Below are positions 1 to 24,200 of a stretch of DNA of 64,000 nt, piece after piece (position 1 is the stretch's first letter; every line of letters starts with the position of its first letter). Under the pieces are notes generated by a model. The model searched no databases. It saw nothing but the letters and a program-made list of their open reading frames with translations, and had not been told where the DNA came from. This DNA is from Plumapathes pennacea (lineage: Eukaryota > Cnidaria > Anthozoa > Antipatharia > Myriopathidae), in contig OZ038465.1 of assembly GCA_964036295.1 (NCBI GenBank), forward strand, positions 9,679,667 to 9,743,666, read 5' to 3'. Both the position numbers and the translations under genes were made by a program.

Positions 1-140
1 CGCAAATTACCAATTTTTGTTTCGTTGTTTCGCTGTTTCGCTGTTTCGTTGTTTCGTTTCGCAAATTACCACATTTTGTTTCGTTGTTTCGCTGTTTCGC
101 TGTTTCGTTTCGTTTGTTTCGTTTCGCAAATTACCATAAG
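1..140. repeat. minisatellite, about 60-bp unit
   Basis: At least two tandem copies of a roughly 60-bp unit start with GCAAATTACCA and continue as a run of TTTCGTTG/TTTCGCTG pentamer-like words. A third copy begins near 125. The array starts at or before the window edge. It gives short spurious reading frames on both strands. Confidence 0.85.
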
Positions 141-214
141 CCTTAAAATAATAAATGCCAAACGCCTCTGTTGCAATCAAATACAACATGTTGACATGTA
201 GTGGGTCGGTAGGG

Positions 215-546
215 GGTCTTACGTTTACTCGGATAGGATTGTACAGTACAGTGTATACACGAAAACATCGGTCCAGAGCGACGTTGGCCGAAAAACCTAT
301 CCGGTACAGTGTAAACTCAAGGCAAGTCCGGAGCGACTTTGTAACAAGCAATCAAGGCCATCGGAGCGTTTTCCTATCCGATACGGGTCCGGACCACTTT
401 CAGAAGCGGAGCAGAGCAACAGCGCTCCGTTTCAAAAATTGCTCCGAAAACAGCGTATCCAGTGTAAACGAAGGCCTATCTGGTACGTTTTTGCGACGCT
501 ACGGAAAGCTATCCGGTATAGTGTATAGTGTAAACGTAGCCTTACC
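215..546. repeat. dispersed repeat with TATCCGGTACAGTGTAAAC words
   Basis: The words TATCCGGTA, CAGTGTAAAC and GCTCCG recur four or more times, some inverted. The right end (GTGTAAACGTAGCCTTA) resembles the right end of the repeat at 47090-47462 (GTGTGAACGTAGCCTTG), so both are probably the same family of non-autonomous transposon. No coding content is recognised. Confidence 0.55.
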
Positions 547-568
547 CATTACTAAGCGGCTTTGGCTC

Positions 569-817
<249 letters not shown>

Positions 818-849
818 GCAGGTGATCAGCTGCTGTATACTAAACATTC
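818..849 (+). promoter_or_regulatory. putative 5' UTR splice acceptor and leader of IDO-like gene 1
   Basis: The GCAG at 818-821 follows a 24-T run and precedes a 28-base leader ending at the ATG at 850. IDO-like gene 2 has a matching arrangement: TTCTGCAG ending near 29287, a leader of about 41 bases, then its ATG. The parallel suggests that both genes have a non-coding first exon and an intron in the 5' UTR. Transcript data are needed to confirm. Confidence 0.4.
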
Positions 850-13205
<12,356 letters not shown>

Positions 13206-13206
<1 letters not shown>

Positions 13207-13211
13207 ATAAA
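13206..13211 (+). promoter_or_regulatory. candidate polyadenylation signal of IDO-like gene 1
   Basis: AATAAA overlaps the last base of the TAA stop codon. If used it would give an extremely short 3' UTR. Other signals further downstream are possible. Confidence 0.25.
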
Positions 13212-13512
13212 CGAGATTACACAGAATATATCTATGAACCAATTGATGAGCGCTGTTGTCGATGGTTTTCAGCCAATCCCTGGAGGACATCGCGGCCATA
13301 TTGGATTACATCATAGTTCATCCAACATGGCCGCCATGACGTCACAAGAGAGTAAGAAATCTTCGCGCGCCCTAATTTCTTCCGCAGTCGCTACTTTGGC
13401 GCTCTTGGAAAAAAAAAGGACTGCTTGCAGTTTAGGTACACGAAGACAAGCAAAAATGCAGTGCGTAACTGTGTAACTATGTGCAAAGTGTGATCGATGT
13501 ATTCCAAAGCGC

Positions 13513-13757
13513 TGGGCCCGGTTGTTCGAAAGCCGATTAAGGTCATCCAGGATTAAGCAACTTTTTTCTTTTGACCTTTCTGCCGATGAACCGCAAAGTT
13601 TTGTTCGACGATTGATTAAAAAGCTTGTTCTTGCTCAAAACGCATCAAAGAAGTCGTGTTGCAGAGGAAACTTTACTCCTTCAGATTTAAAAATGACAAG
13701 AAAATTTAGGCCTAACCCAGGATTAGCCTAATCGTTGCTTTGAACAACCGGGGCCTG
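13513..13757. mobile_element. MITE with GGGCCCGGTTGTTC termini
   Basis: The left end reads GGGCCCGGTTGTTCGAAAGC and the right end, inverted, GGCCCCGGTTGTTCAAAGCA, a clear terminal inverted repeat. GATTAAG and AATCCTGG words follow at each end. Copies or fragments occur at 6668, 10485, 35545 and 56757. Confidence 0.75.
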
Positions 13758-14472
13758 ATGTTTATTGCTGCGTTTATTCTAATATGCTAGATATTTGCCT
13801 TTGGGCATTGAAATGCTAGCCTGTACAACATATAGTCAAATGATAGTTTGATTTCAAAAAAGGCTTTCTTGAGATTTGAGCTGAAGTTTGTCTTGACCAG
13901 AGATTGAAACATCAATAAGCCCCATTACTATTTCTATCGCATCAGGTGGCTTCACTGTTTCACAAGACAGAATCCATGACTTAGCCAAGAAACTCAATAC
14001 TAGAATTCAATACACAAACATAAGTCAGCTCAAATTAGAGGAAGTTAGACAGACAAGGCGACGAACGCTGACCAACGGAAGTGACGTCAAGAACGTATTT
14101 CAGCGGTGTCGTCATCATGCAATCATTGCCCTCTTCGCGTTCGGGACGCAGATTCGTTTTACGCGGTAGGTGAAGTATTTTGCATTTATAAATGGGGCAA
14201 TCGCATTCTTTACTTGTTTTGTCGCTGCGATCTGTCCCCTCAATTCAAATCAGTTTGAACTCAAGGGTCTTGTAGCTGTAGCAAAATTTTGTCCCCGTGA
14301 CAAGATTTTTTCATGAAAATAGGTCAGCTCGCGGGGACATTTGGCTTTTTGTGTGTAGAACATTACTATAATTTTAACATAATTTGTTCTGCTGAAGGTC
14401 GAATTTAATCCCTGAAGTCGACCTCCGGCCGTAATTCGATTGACTAGATACAACAGAAGAGGTCAAAATCAG

Positions 14473-15914
14473 TAAAGCCGCGATCAAACTCTGATGATAG
14501 TCGATGATAGTTCGAACTCTCACGCCCGTTTGAACACGAACTATCATGCACTATCATGGACTATCTTCAACTATCATTCGATTTGAACATGTTCAAAAAA
14601 GAAAGCAATCTCTAACAGGGCAAATTTGAGCAATATGACGTTAAAAATGGGTGAAAAACTGCAAATTTTCGACATAATTAGGTTACGCCGCGGGTGACCA
14701 AATTTGACCTCAGAGGCTAATGTTACGCGATTGTTTGCCATGGATAGTCGATGAGACTTTTTCTCGTTTGATCACTCGCGTGATAGTCCATGATGGTTTT
14801 TCGGTCAGCCGTTTTCCCCCTGAATGGACGGGCTCAAGCTTTCGCACCGGGGGGTGGGGGTACTTCCCTATATTTGCTATACGGGGGTGTGCCGCTGGAT
14901 AGGGTATGATTTTCAGGGTCCTCTGTATAGTTTTACGCTTCAGGTCTTGAACAGTCCTCCATCTTCCATTCGGTCAGTATAAAATGCAGACTGGAGGCTG
15001 CAAATTGTGGTTTTTGACGCACCCCCCCACCCGGGGCGCCGTTGTCTGTCAAATGGTATGAACACACAAAAAAACACAATTTTTCCATGGTTTGAGCACT
15101 TATTAGTGAAAAACAATTTTTCTCGAGACTTATCACAAATAACCAAAACCAATTTGAAGTGGTTATTGATGAAACGGCCCTGGAATTTTACAGCAAAGCA
15201 CTGGCGCTATTAACCCACGTGATTTTGACACGTCCATGAAATGTACCGAAAGGCGCCGTCCCGTCTACTGTCGGCCTTTATTATAAAACACCCGTTTTTA
15301 AACTTTCGAGACGAACTGCGCGACCCATCCGCACGAACTGCGCGATTTTCGAGCACGAAGAAGGATGAAGGATAAAGATGGTGATATTTAACGCTCGGCG
15401 AACGAAGGCTGCGATTAGGTGTTTGTTGACAGGAAACGGAACGGAAGTCATGTCGTGTCCATTGATGTTTACTGCGTTGTTGACGTTTTCACACGAGCTA
15501 GAGCTCGCACGAGCGATTGCGTTATTTCTGGTCGACTATCATGCGTGATAGTTTCGGGATCGCTCCTTTGTCATCGTTCGACCAATCAGAGTGTTTCTTT
15601 CAATGACGGTTGGCGATCTTGGCCACGCTACTGGTAGTGCGCCCACCGCGACAGAGAAATGGCCACAAATTTGCTCACAAATCAGGCTTTCGGCGTATTC
15701 GACACAAGGGACTCAAGAAGCCACAAATAACAGGTACATCTGCTTTTATTTTAATTCATTCAGAATCTTACGACTTATCCAGATCGTTGCTTTTCCCCAT
15801 ACATTTCCTTATAATTTTCTGTTACGCAACATCACTGTGTGACAGACAGACAGATCCCCGGAGTCTGGGCCGCCTGTGCTATCATCAGCTATCATTCACC
15901 GTTTGATCGGGCCT
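14473..15914. mobile_element. non-autonomous DNA transposon, about 1.44 kb, terminal inverted repeats
   Basis: The left end contains GATCAAACTCTGATGATAG and the right end, inverted, GATCAAACGGTGAATGATAG; both then repeat CTATCATGC-type words. The motif ACTATCATG recurs near both ends and at 15535. No transposase frame was found. A second repeat (14838-15042) is inserted inside it. Confidence 0.65.
14838..15042. mobile_element. nested MITE with CCGGGGGGTGGGGGTACTTC end
   Basis: The left end is CCGGGGGGTGGGGGTACTTC and the right end contains CGCACCCCCCCACCCGGGGC, forming an inverted repeat. It sits inside the 14473-15914 element. It carries GGTGTGCCGC(T), a word also seen at 62155. Confidence 0.6.
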
Positions 15915-16220
15915 TAAGTATAAGAGGACGTATGTATTTGGTATAGCTTTACTGAGCTCCTTTGTTGTTAGAATAAAAATATTAAAAAAATCCTTCTTTA
16001 TGGAGCAACATGGAGTCGGAACTAATCGGGAGACAGACACAAATTGCACAAATTTTATATTCCTTCATGTAGGCAATCGAACCCTGTATCCTCTATGATA
16101 ATGTGCAACGTTAAAACTTCTGGTAAATGGAAATGCACTGTTGCTAGCCGCGCCAGTAGAGATCACACCAGTCCGACGGAACTCCTTATAGAAACAGCAT
16201 TAACAGCATTTTTATTATAG

Positions 16221-16491
16221 TGTCGTGAATTCGCCTCCCCAAGTATCCACGACAAAATCGCAAGGCTGTCTTTTCACAGTTTTAATGAAGCTTCGCACTC
16301 TCTCGCAGATTCACTCACACTAAATACTTCAGTTGCATACACAATGCTAAGTTCAATCATATCACTTACCAAAAATTAATCCCTCTCAACCTGTCACTCG
16401 CTAAACTCACTTATCTTTCCGCTCGCTGGCAATGTGCTCTTATCTTACTAATCCACTCTTCTCACGATATACATTTGCGTAATCTCCGACA
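16221..16491 (-). repeat. BEL LTR 1 (outer, 3' end of unit 1)
   Basis: 271 bp, TGTCGTGAATTCG to CTCCGACA. Preceded by ATAG, the left half of the target duplication. On the coding strand it follows the polypurine tract. Confidence 0.93.
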
Positions 16492-16508
16492 CACTCCCCC
16501 CATATAGC
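16492..16508 (-). other. polypurine tract of BEL unit 1
   Basis: The minus strand reads GCTATATGGGGGGAGTG immediately before the 3' LTR, the expected primer site for plus-strand synthesis. The identical tract of unit 2 is at 21076-21092. Confidence 0.75.
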
Positions 16509-16658
16509 TCGCTCACGAGGTATATGTTTTGACCTGATCCTTGGAGTCCTAATAAGTATTTGATTACAATATAACTGGATGAATTACATAAACTATATGA
16601 ACTACATGTGACATTTGTCGTTTGGATTATAAGAGAACCGGTAGTTCATTGTTCATCT

Positions 16659-19600
16659 TTAGCAGTGTGCCGAATACGCATTTCCGCAGCAACTGCTTCT
16701 GACGCGTTTGATGAGTTGTCTTAATCTCGGCACCCAATGGTTGTTCCTTACATGGACCATGGTTAGTGCAACTCCCCCATGGAGCGTGCGCAGATGAGCT
16801 TCCTCTACCAGCTTCTCGGTGTACGGATGGCTGTCGGGGAGGTAGAGAGGGTACACGCCTTGAACCCTCCCTCTGCATTCCAGGATTCCTTCTTGATTCT
16901 CTTGTAGGTTCAACTGCATTCTGTCCTCTTGGAACTTTGGCTGATTCTTGGCTTCATGTTGGACTCGCTTTGTCCACCACAGTCTCTGGTCCTCGATTTC
17001 TTGGGTGGTCAGCGGACCCATGGCTCTCTCGGATTTGTTGCTTTTGCAGTTGTGCAGGAAGCGGTTGACCCACGCGCACGTGCGCAGGACTCGCCACAGT
17101 TTGTGCTTGTTGAGCAGATTGTCGAATGCATCTCTTTGCTCGACTGTAGTGGCGAGCAGTTCTCTTGTCACTTTGGCCTCTGCCTTGCTCTCTGGTGAAG
17201 ACTTGGTCACAATTTCTGGCGGCCACTTCTCGCGGTGCCTCAACCACTCCGGTCCTTTCCACCACAGCTCCGCGTTTGTGACGCTACCGCCACGGCTCCC
17301 CAGGTCTGCGGGGTTCTCGGCTGTCGGTACGTGACGCCAAGTTATCCCTGAGTGGTTCTGAATCTTGTGGACTCGGTTTGCCACGAACTGCTTGTACTCG
17401 CCCTGGCCTCTGATCCAATGCAGTGCCACGCTACTGTCTAGCCAACACTGTGTGTCTGTGACCGGGAACCCTGCCAACGCATTCCTGACGTTGCTCACGA
17501 GATTGGCGGCCATATGGGCTGATATAAGTTCCAGCCGGGGTATGGTCGTATTGCGTTTGGCTAGTCGTGCCTTTGCAGTCACGAGCCCTTGGTTGGTTCC
17601 CGACTCTTGAGTCACCACCGCATACACCGTCGCCGACACTCCGTTGCCACTGGCGTCGCCAAAGGCATGCAGCTCTACGGATCGTATGGGCTCTTGATGA
17701 CACACAAGGGATCTGGGTACTGTCACGTCGGGTGGTAGGCTGTTTCTCCATCTCTGCCAGCGCTCGACTAGTTGTCCCGGTGCTGGCGCGTCCCAGGCTG
17801 ACTTCAGGTCGCATATATCTCTGTAGATGAATTTCCCGCTGAGGGTTGTAGGGGAAACTAGCCCTATCGGATCATAAATCTTGGCGAGATTCGCCAAGAT
17901 TCCTCTCTTGGTGCATTCTGCTGTCTCCTGGGGGTAAAGGATTCTCAGGGTGTCCTTCTTCTTATCCCAGGGTAGTCCCAGCATGTTAGTCTCGCTCGCT
18001 TTTACGCCCAGCTGCTGTTTTGCATAAGTTGGTTCGCCTTGGCCTTGCTTGGAGTCGTCACTAGGTGGCTCAAGTTCCTTTATATTAGAGTTCCACTTAT
18101 GCAGCTTGAACGTTGCGTCTGCGAAAACTTCAATGGCACCCTCCTTCAATTCTTTAGCCTGGGATACGGTAGTAGATCCCGATATGAGGTCGTCTACGTA
18201 GAGGCTTTTCCGTATCTCGGCCACAACCTCTGGCATTTGGCTCTGCCAGCTATCCAGGTGGTGCTCGATCACACCTCCAAGTAGGAAGGGGGAGGGCGCT
18301 AGCCCGAATAAGGCCCTTGTAAATCGCAATGTCTCTGTTTCAGAGTGTTCATTGGATTTCCAGTGAAACCGCAATGCGTCTCGCTCATTCTCTCTAATTC
18401 GGACCTGCAGAAACGCTTTCTGCAAGTCTCCCACGATGGCTACGGGATGGAACCGTTCTCTGACTAGAACGCTCCACAGCTTGTTCTGCAAAGGTGGTCC
18501 TGTGTGGAGGCAGTCATTGAGGGAGGGCGCCCCTTCTCTCTCTCGGGCTGAGGCATCATAAACTATGCGTAGTTTTGTACTCTCTGCGTTCTCTCTGATC
18601 ACTGGTTTGTGCGGAATGTAGAATTCTCTCCCGCATGGATTGACGGGGGCCTGCTCTACCACTCCCTGCTGCAGCTGTTCTTGTATGACCTCGTCATATT
18701 TCTCGGTATTATTGGTTCGCTTCAACTTCCGCAACAGAGATTGTAGTCGTCTCTGGCTCCCCTGCTTATTGTTGGGTAGGTCGGGGTGATTCCCTTTCCA
18801 GGGCAATCCTGTTTCGTACCAACCAGCGGGATCTCTGGTCAGTTGTTCTTTGAATTCAGCATAGACCGTTTTCTGGTCGTTCTCGGTTGCGTCAGCTAGA
18901 CCAAGTACATCAAGTCGGCACAGCTCTTCATAGTCCACGCTAGAGGTCTGAGTTAGGAGCATTGGACTTGTGTCGGTCTCCCTCCCTGGTGACATGATTG
19001 TCCACCCAAGAAGCGTTTTCTCGGCCACTGGTTGGCCTGGCAGTCCAACCCTCTGGGCACATTGTGTCTTGATCATGGCATATTCACTGGCACCCAAGAC
19101 CACGTGCACGGGAAGTTGAGGTTTTCGGTCAGTGTCGGTCATCTTCACTCCGCTCAAATGTGTATATTTCTTTAGTAGATTCTCGTACTGTGGGTTTTCC
19201 AAGTGCATCAGTTGCGGCTTGTGGACTTTGGTCAAGTTTACTTCCATAGTAAAATCTCCTTCGACCACTCCCACTTTCACCTTGAATATTTCTGCTCTCG
19301 TGGTGGTCGCTCCCAAAAGCATTTCGATTCTCTTTGTCTCCGTTATCGTGGGTCGTTTGGACAGCTGGTCCAGCAGCTTAGCGGAAGCGTACGAACTCCC
19401 CGCTCCGGTGTCAAGGAGCGCTCTGCATTTCACTCCTTCGACCTCGATTATCACAACTGGATAAACCACTTCAGCTTCATCGGGACAACGTGCTGTCAAC
19501 ATCTTTTCTGCGGCTATTTTCTGATCACAGATGGAGGAATGATGCCGTTTGGCACAGTTCTGACATGTCATTTTGCTTTTACACTCAGAAGCTCTGTGAT

Positions 19601-20882
19601 TCGCTCCGGTGCAATTGTAACATAATCTCTTCTCTGTCAGAAGTCTCTTTCTCTCGGTAATTTCCGTCACCGTGTTGCAAGCGGAAGATTTGTGTTCCGT
19701 GGTTTCACAATAGACGCACGCGCGTGTCTTGTGTTCCGCTTGTCGAGTTTGATAGACTCTCAAGGGCTTGTCACGCCTCTTGTACGGAGATTCCTGTGGT
19801 TTCTCTTCACGTTTCGCTTCTATTGGATTCCTTTCGGTCCAAGCTTGTAGGGCCGCGACTAGTTGAGTGAAGTCCCATTCCTTCCATTTTTGCTCAGTTC
19901 TCACAAGATCCCCACAAATACCGGGCAGTTTGTTCAGGGTTAGTCTCACGTGACCGTTCACATCGCTAAGCTTCTCGAGTGTTTCTAATGACTGCACGCA
20001 ATACATTAGCTTGTCATAGAATGCGTGTATCTTTGCTGGTTGCGCACTCGTTATCGTCGGAAGGTTGATAATTTCTTCTACGTATGAGTTCACGATCTCG
20101 CTAGTATCACCATAGCGGTCTGCAAGGATCTTCTTGGCACGTTCGTACCCTGCGGCGGTGAAAGGCAGCCCGTCTATGTTTGATCGGATTTTAGGATCAA
20201 TTAACTCCTTCAGATAAGAAAACTTCATGACATCCGCGATTTCGGCGCTGTCAATCTCGGCGGTGAATTGACCCCAAAATTGCAGCCAATCGTGATACGA
20301 CCCGTTGAAACGTGTTATCACGAGTTTGGGAAGCTTAGCGGCAGCGCCCTTTTTCGGTGGGTCTGGGTGTGCCTCTTCAAGCATCTTTTGATACTCTAGT
20401 TTCTGGTTTAGGAGTTGGCGTTCGAACTCTAACTGCTGTTGTCTCTCATGCTCTTCGTGGGCTTGTTGCTGCTCGTATTCTTTCTGCTTAAACGTTAGTT
20501 TTCCCTGCCGCTTGTGAGCATCTTCGGCCGCTTGCCGGTCAGCTTGCATTTGCTGGATATGTTTTGCTAGTTTCTTGACACCTTCATCCGCTTCAGCTAA
20601 TAAGTTCTCAGCTTCCTCGCCCCACGTTCTGACTTCATCTTCAGATTCTCCTTTAGCGAACTTCTGTTCTTCGATTTGTTCCTTGAAGTTGTTCACAGTC
20701 TTGATCGCAACTGTGATAGATGATTTCTGTCGTTCCGCGACTTCTTCATCCTCCTTCGCGATGATATTGTTAGTCTTTTTGAGGGTAAAGCTGAGCGCTC
20801 GCAGTGTCGTGAATTCGCCTCCCCAAGTATCCACGACAAAATCGCAAGGCTGTCTTTTCACAGTTTTAATGAAGCTTCGCAC
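16659..20882 (-). pseudogene. BEL unit 1 gag-pol frame, integrase deleted
   Basis: A 1407-codon frame. The first 26 codons come from LTR 2 because the leader and true start are missing. Then follow a charged coiled-coil gag start, a DUF1759-like gag domain (about residues 185-330), three zinc knuckles (CVYCETTEHKSSAC, CYNCTGANHRASEC, CQNCAKRHHSSIC), a retropepsin DTGAGSSY motif, reverse transcriptase with LYVDDLISG and LFGLAPSPF, an RNase H-like region (LHAFGDASGNG, ENPADLGSRG) and the start of the integrase zinc-binding region (EEAHLRTLHGG). The frame ends soon after, about 170 bp before the LTR, so the DDE integrase core and C-terminal domain are absent. Without a leader and integrase it cannot transpose alone. 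Confidence 0.9.
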
Positions 20883-21075
20883 TCTCTCGCAGATTCACTC
20901 ACACTAAATACTTCAGTTGCATACACAATGCTAAGTTCAATCATATCACTTACCAAAAATTAATCCCTCTCAACCTGTCACTCGCTAAACTCACTTATCT
21001 TTCCGCTCGCTGGCAATGTGCTCTTATCTTACTAATCCACTCTTCTCACGATATACATTTGCGTAATCTCCGACA
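20805..21075 (-). repeat. BEL LTR 2 (shared by units 1 and 2)
   Basis: 271 bp, near-identical to the other LTRs. On its left it joins directly to gag sequence of unit 1 (...CTCGCAG|TGTCGTG), with no leader or primer-binding site. On its right is the polypurine tract of unit 2. Confidence 0.93.
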
Positions 21076-21210
21076 CACTCCCCCCATATAGCTCGCTCAC
21101 GAGGTATATGTTTTGACCTGATCCTTGGAGTCCTAATAAGTATTTGATTACAATATAACTGGATGAACTACATGAACTATATGAACTACATGTGACATTC
21201 GTCGTTTGGA

Positions 21211-24200
21211 TTATAGGAGCACCGGTAGTTCATTGTTCATTTTTAGCAGTGTGCGGAATACGCATTTCCCCAGCAACTGCTTCTGACGCGTTTGATGAGT
21301 TGTCTTAATCTCGGCACCCAATGGTTGTTCCTTACATGGACCATGGTTAGTGACTCCCCCATGGAGCGTGCGCAGATGAGCTTCCTCTACCAGCTTCTCG
21401 GTGTACGGATGGCTGTCGGGGAGGTAGAGAGGGTACACGCCTTGAATCCTCCCTCTGCATTCCAGGATTCCTTCTTGATTCTCTTGTAGGTTCAACTGCA
21501 TTCTGTCCTCTTGGAACTTTGGCTGATTCTTGGCTTCATGTTGGACTCGCTTTGTCCACCACAGTCTCTGGTCCTCGATTTCTTGGGTGGTCAGCGGACC
21601 CATGGCTCTCTCGGATTTGTTGCTTTTGCAGTTGTACAGGAAGCGGTTGACCCACGCGCACGTGCGCAGGACTCGCCACAGTTTGTGCTTGTTGAGCAGA
21701 TCGTCAAATGCATCCCTTTGCTTGACTGTAGTGGCGAGCAGTTCTCTTGTCACTTTGGCCTCTGCTTTGCTCTCTGGTGAAGATTTGGTCACAATTTCTG
21801 GCGGCCACTTCTCGCGGTGCCTCAACCACTCCGGTCCTTTCCACCACAGCTCCGCGTTTGTGACGCTACCGCCACGGCTCCCCAGGTCTGCGGGGTTCTC
21901 GGCTGTCGGTACGTGACGCCAAGTTATCTCTGAGTGGTTCTGAATCTTGTGGACTCGGTTTGCCACGAACTGCTTGTACTCGCCCTGGCCTTTGATCCAA
22001 TGCAGTGCCACACTACTGTCTAGCCAACACTGTGTGTCTGTGACCGGGAACCCTGCCAACGCATTCCTGACGTTGCTCACGAGATTGGCGGCCATATGGG
22101 CTGATATAAGTTCCAGCCGGGGTATGGTCGTATTGCGTTTGGCTAGTCGTGCCTTTGCAGTCACGAGCCCTTGGTTGGTTCCCGACTCTTGAGTCACCAC
22201 CGCATACACCGTCGCCGACACTCCGTTGCCACTGGCGTCGCCAAAGGCATGCAGCTCTACGGATCGTATGGGCTCTTGATGACACACAAGGGATCTGGGT
22301 ACTGTCACGTCGGGTGGTAGGCTGTTTCTCCATCTCTGCCAGCGCTCGACTAGTTGTCCCGGTGCTGGCGCGTCCCAGGCTGACTTCAGGTCGCATATAT
22401 CTCTGTAGATGAATTTCCCGCTGAGGGTTGTAGGGGAAACTAGCCCTATCGGATCATAAATCTTGGCGAGATTCGCCAAGATTCCTCTCTTGGTGCATTC
22501 TGCTGTCTCCTGGGGGTAAAGGATTCTCAGGGTGTCCTTCTTCTTATCCCAGGGTAGTCCCAGCATGTTAGTCTCGCTCGCTTTTACGCCCAGCTGCTGT
22601 TTTGCATAAGTTGGTTCGCCTTGGCCTTGCTTGGAGTCGTCACTAGGTGGCTCAAGTTCCTTTATATTAGAGTTCCACTTATGCAGCTTGAACGTTGCGT
22701 CTGCGAAAACTTCAATGGCACCCTCCTTCAATTCTTTAGCCTGGGATACGGTAGTAGATCCCGATATGAGGTCGTCTACGTAGAGGCTTTTCCGTATCTC
22801 GGCCACAACCTCTGGCATTCGGCTCTGCCAGCTATCCAGGTGGTGCTCGATCACACCTCCAAGTAGGAAGGGGGAGGGCGCTAGCCCGAATAAGGCCCTT
22901 GTAAATCGCAGTGTCTCTGTTTCAGAGTGTTCATTGGATTTCCAGTGAAACCGCAATGCGTCTCGTTCATTCTCTCTAATTCGGACCTGCAGAAACGCTT
23001 TCTGCAAGTCTCCCACGATGGCTACGGGATGGAACCGTTCTCTGACTAGAACGCTCCACAGCTTGTTCTGCAAAGGTGGTCCTGTGTGGAGGCAGTCATT
23101 GAGGGAGGGCGCCCCTTCTCTCTCTCGGGCTGAGGCATCATAAACTATGCGTAGTTTTGTACTCTCTGCGTTCTCTCTGATCACTGGTTTGTGCGGAATG
23201 TAGAATTCTCTCCCGCATGGATTGACGGGGGCCTGCTCTACCACTCCCTGCTGCAGCTGTTCTTGTATGACCTCGTCATATTTCTCGGTATTATTGGTTC
23301 GCTTCAACTTCCGCAACAGAGATTGTAGTCGTCTCTGGCTCCCCTGCTTATTGTTGGGTAGGTCGGGGTGATTCCCTTTCCAGGGCAATCCTGTTTCGTA
23401 CCAACCAGCGGGATCTCTGGTCAGTTGTTCTTTGAATTCAGCATAGACCGTTTCCTGATCGTTCTCGGTTGCGTCAGCTAGACCAAGTACATCAAGTCGG
23501 CACAGCTCTTCGTAGTCCACGCTAGAGGTCTGAGTTAGGAGCATTGGACTTGTGTCGGTCTCCCTCCCTGGTGACATGATTGTCCACCCAAGAAGCGTTT
23601 TCTCGGCCACTGGTTGGCCTGGCAGTCCAACCCTCTGGGCACATTGTGTCTTGATCATGGCATATTCACTGGCACCCAAGACCACGTGCACGGGAAGTTG
23701 AGGTTTTCGGTCAGTGTCGGTCATCTTCACTCCGCTCAAATGTGTATATTTCTTTAGTAGATTCTCGTACTGTGGGTTTTCCAAGTGCATCAGTTGCGGC
23801 TTGTGGACTTTGGTCAAGTTTACTTCCATAGTAAAATCTCCTTCGACCACTCCCACTTTCACCTTGAATATTTCTGCTCTCGTGGTGGTCGCTCCCAAAA
23901 GCATTTCGATTCTCTTTGTCTCCGTTATCGTGGGTCGTTTGGACAGCTGGTCCAGCAGCTTAGCGGAAGCGTACGAACTCCCCGCTCCGGTGTCAAGGAG
24001 CGCTCTGCATTTCACTCCTTCGACCTCGATTATCACAACTGGATAAACCACTTCAGCTTCATCGGGACAACGTGCTGTCAACATCTTTTCTGCGGCTATT
24101 TTCTGATCACAGATGGAGGAATGATGCCGTTTGGCACAGTTCTGACATGTCATTTTGCTTTTACACTCAGAAGCTCTGTGATTCGCTCCGGTGCAATTGT

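Larger units (their letters stand above)
13207..16220. other. intergenic region between IDO-like gene 1 and the BEL array
   Basis: No gene is recognised. It holds a MITE at 13513-13757, a larger terminal-inverted-repeat element at 14473-15914 with a nested repeat, and a short conserved repeat at 14055-14175. Parts of the latter (GCGACGAACGCTGACCAACG; TTCGTTTTACGCGGTAGGT) recur at 57630 and 27535. The remainder shows no feature I can support. Confidence 0.6.

Noticed and set aside
13946..14166. Exon-like frame with acceptor and donor (contains KKLNTRIQYTNISQLKLEE)
   Set aside because: Its second half is a dispersed nucleotide repeat also present at 57630 and 27538, no homologue is recognised, and no partner exon was found.
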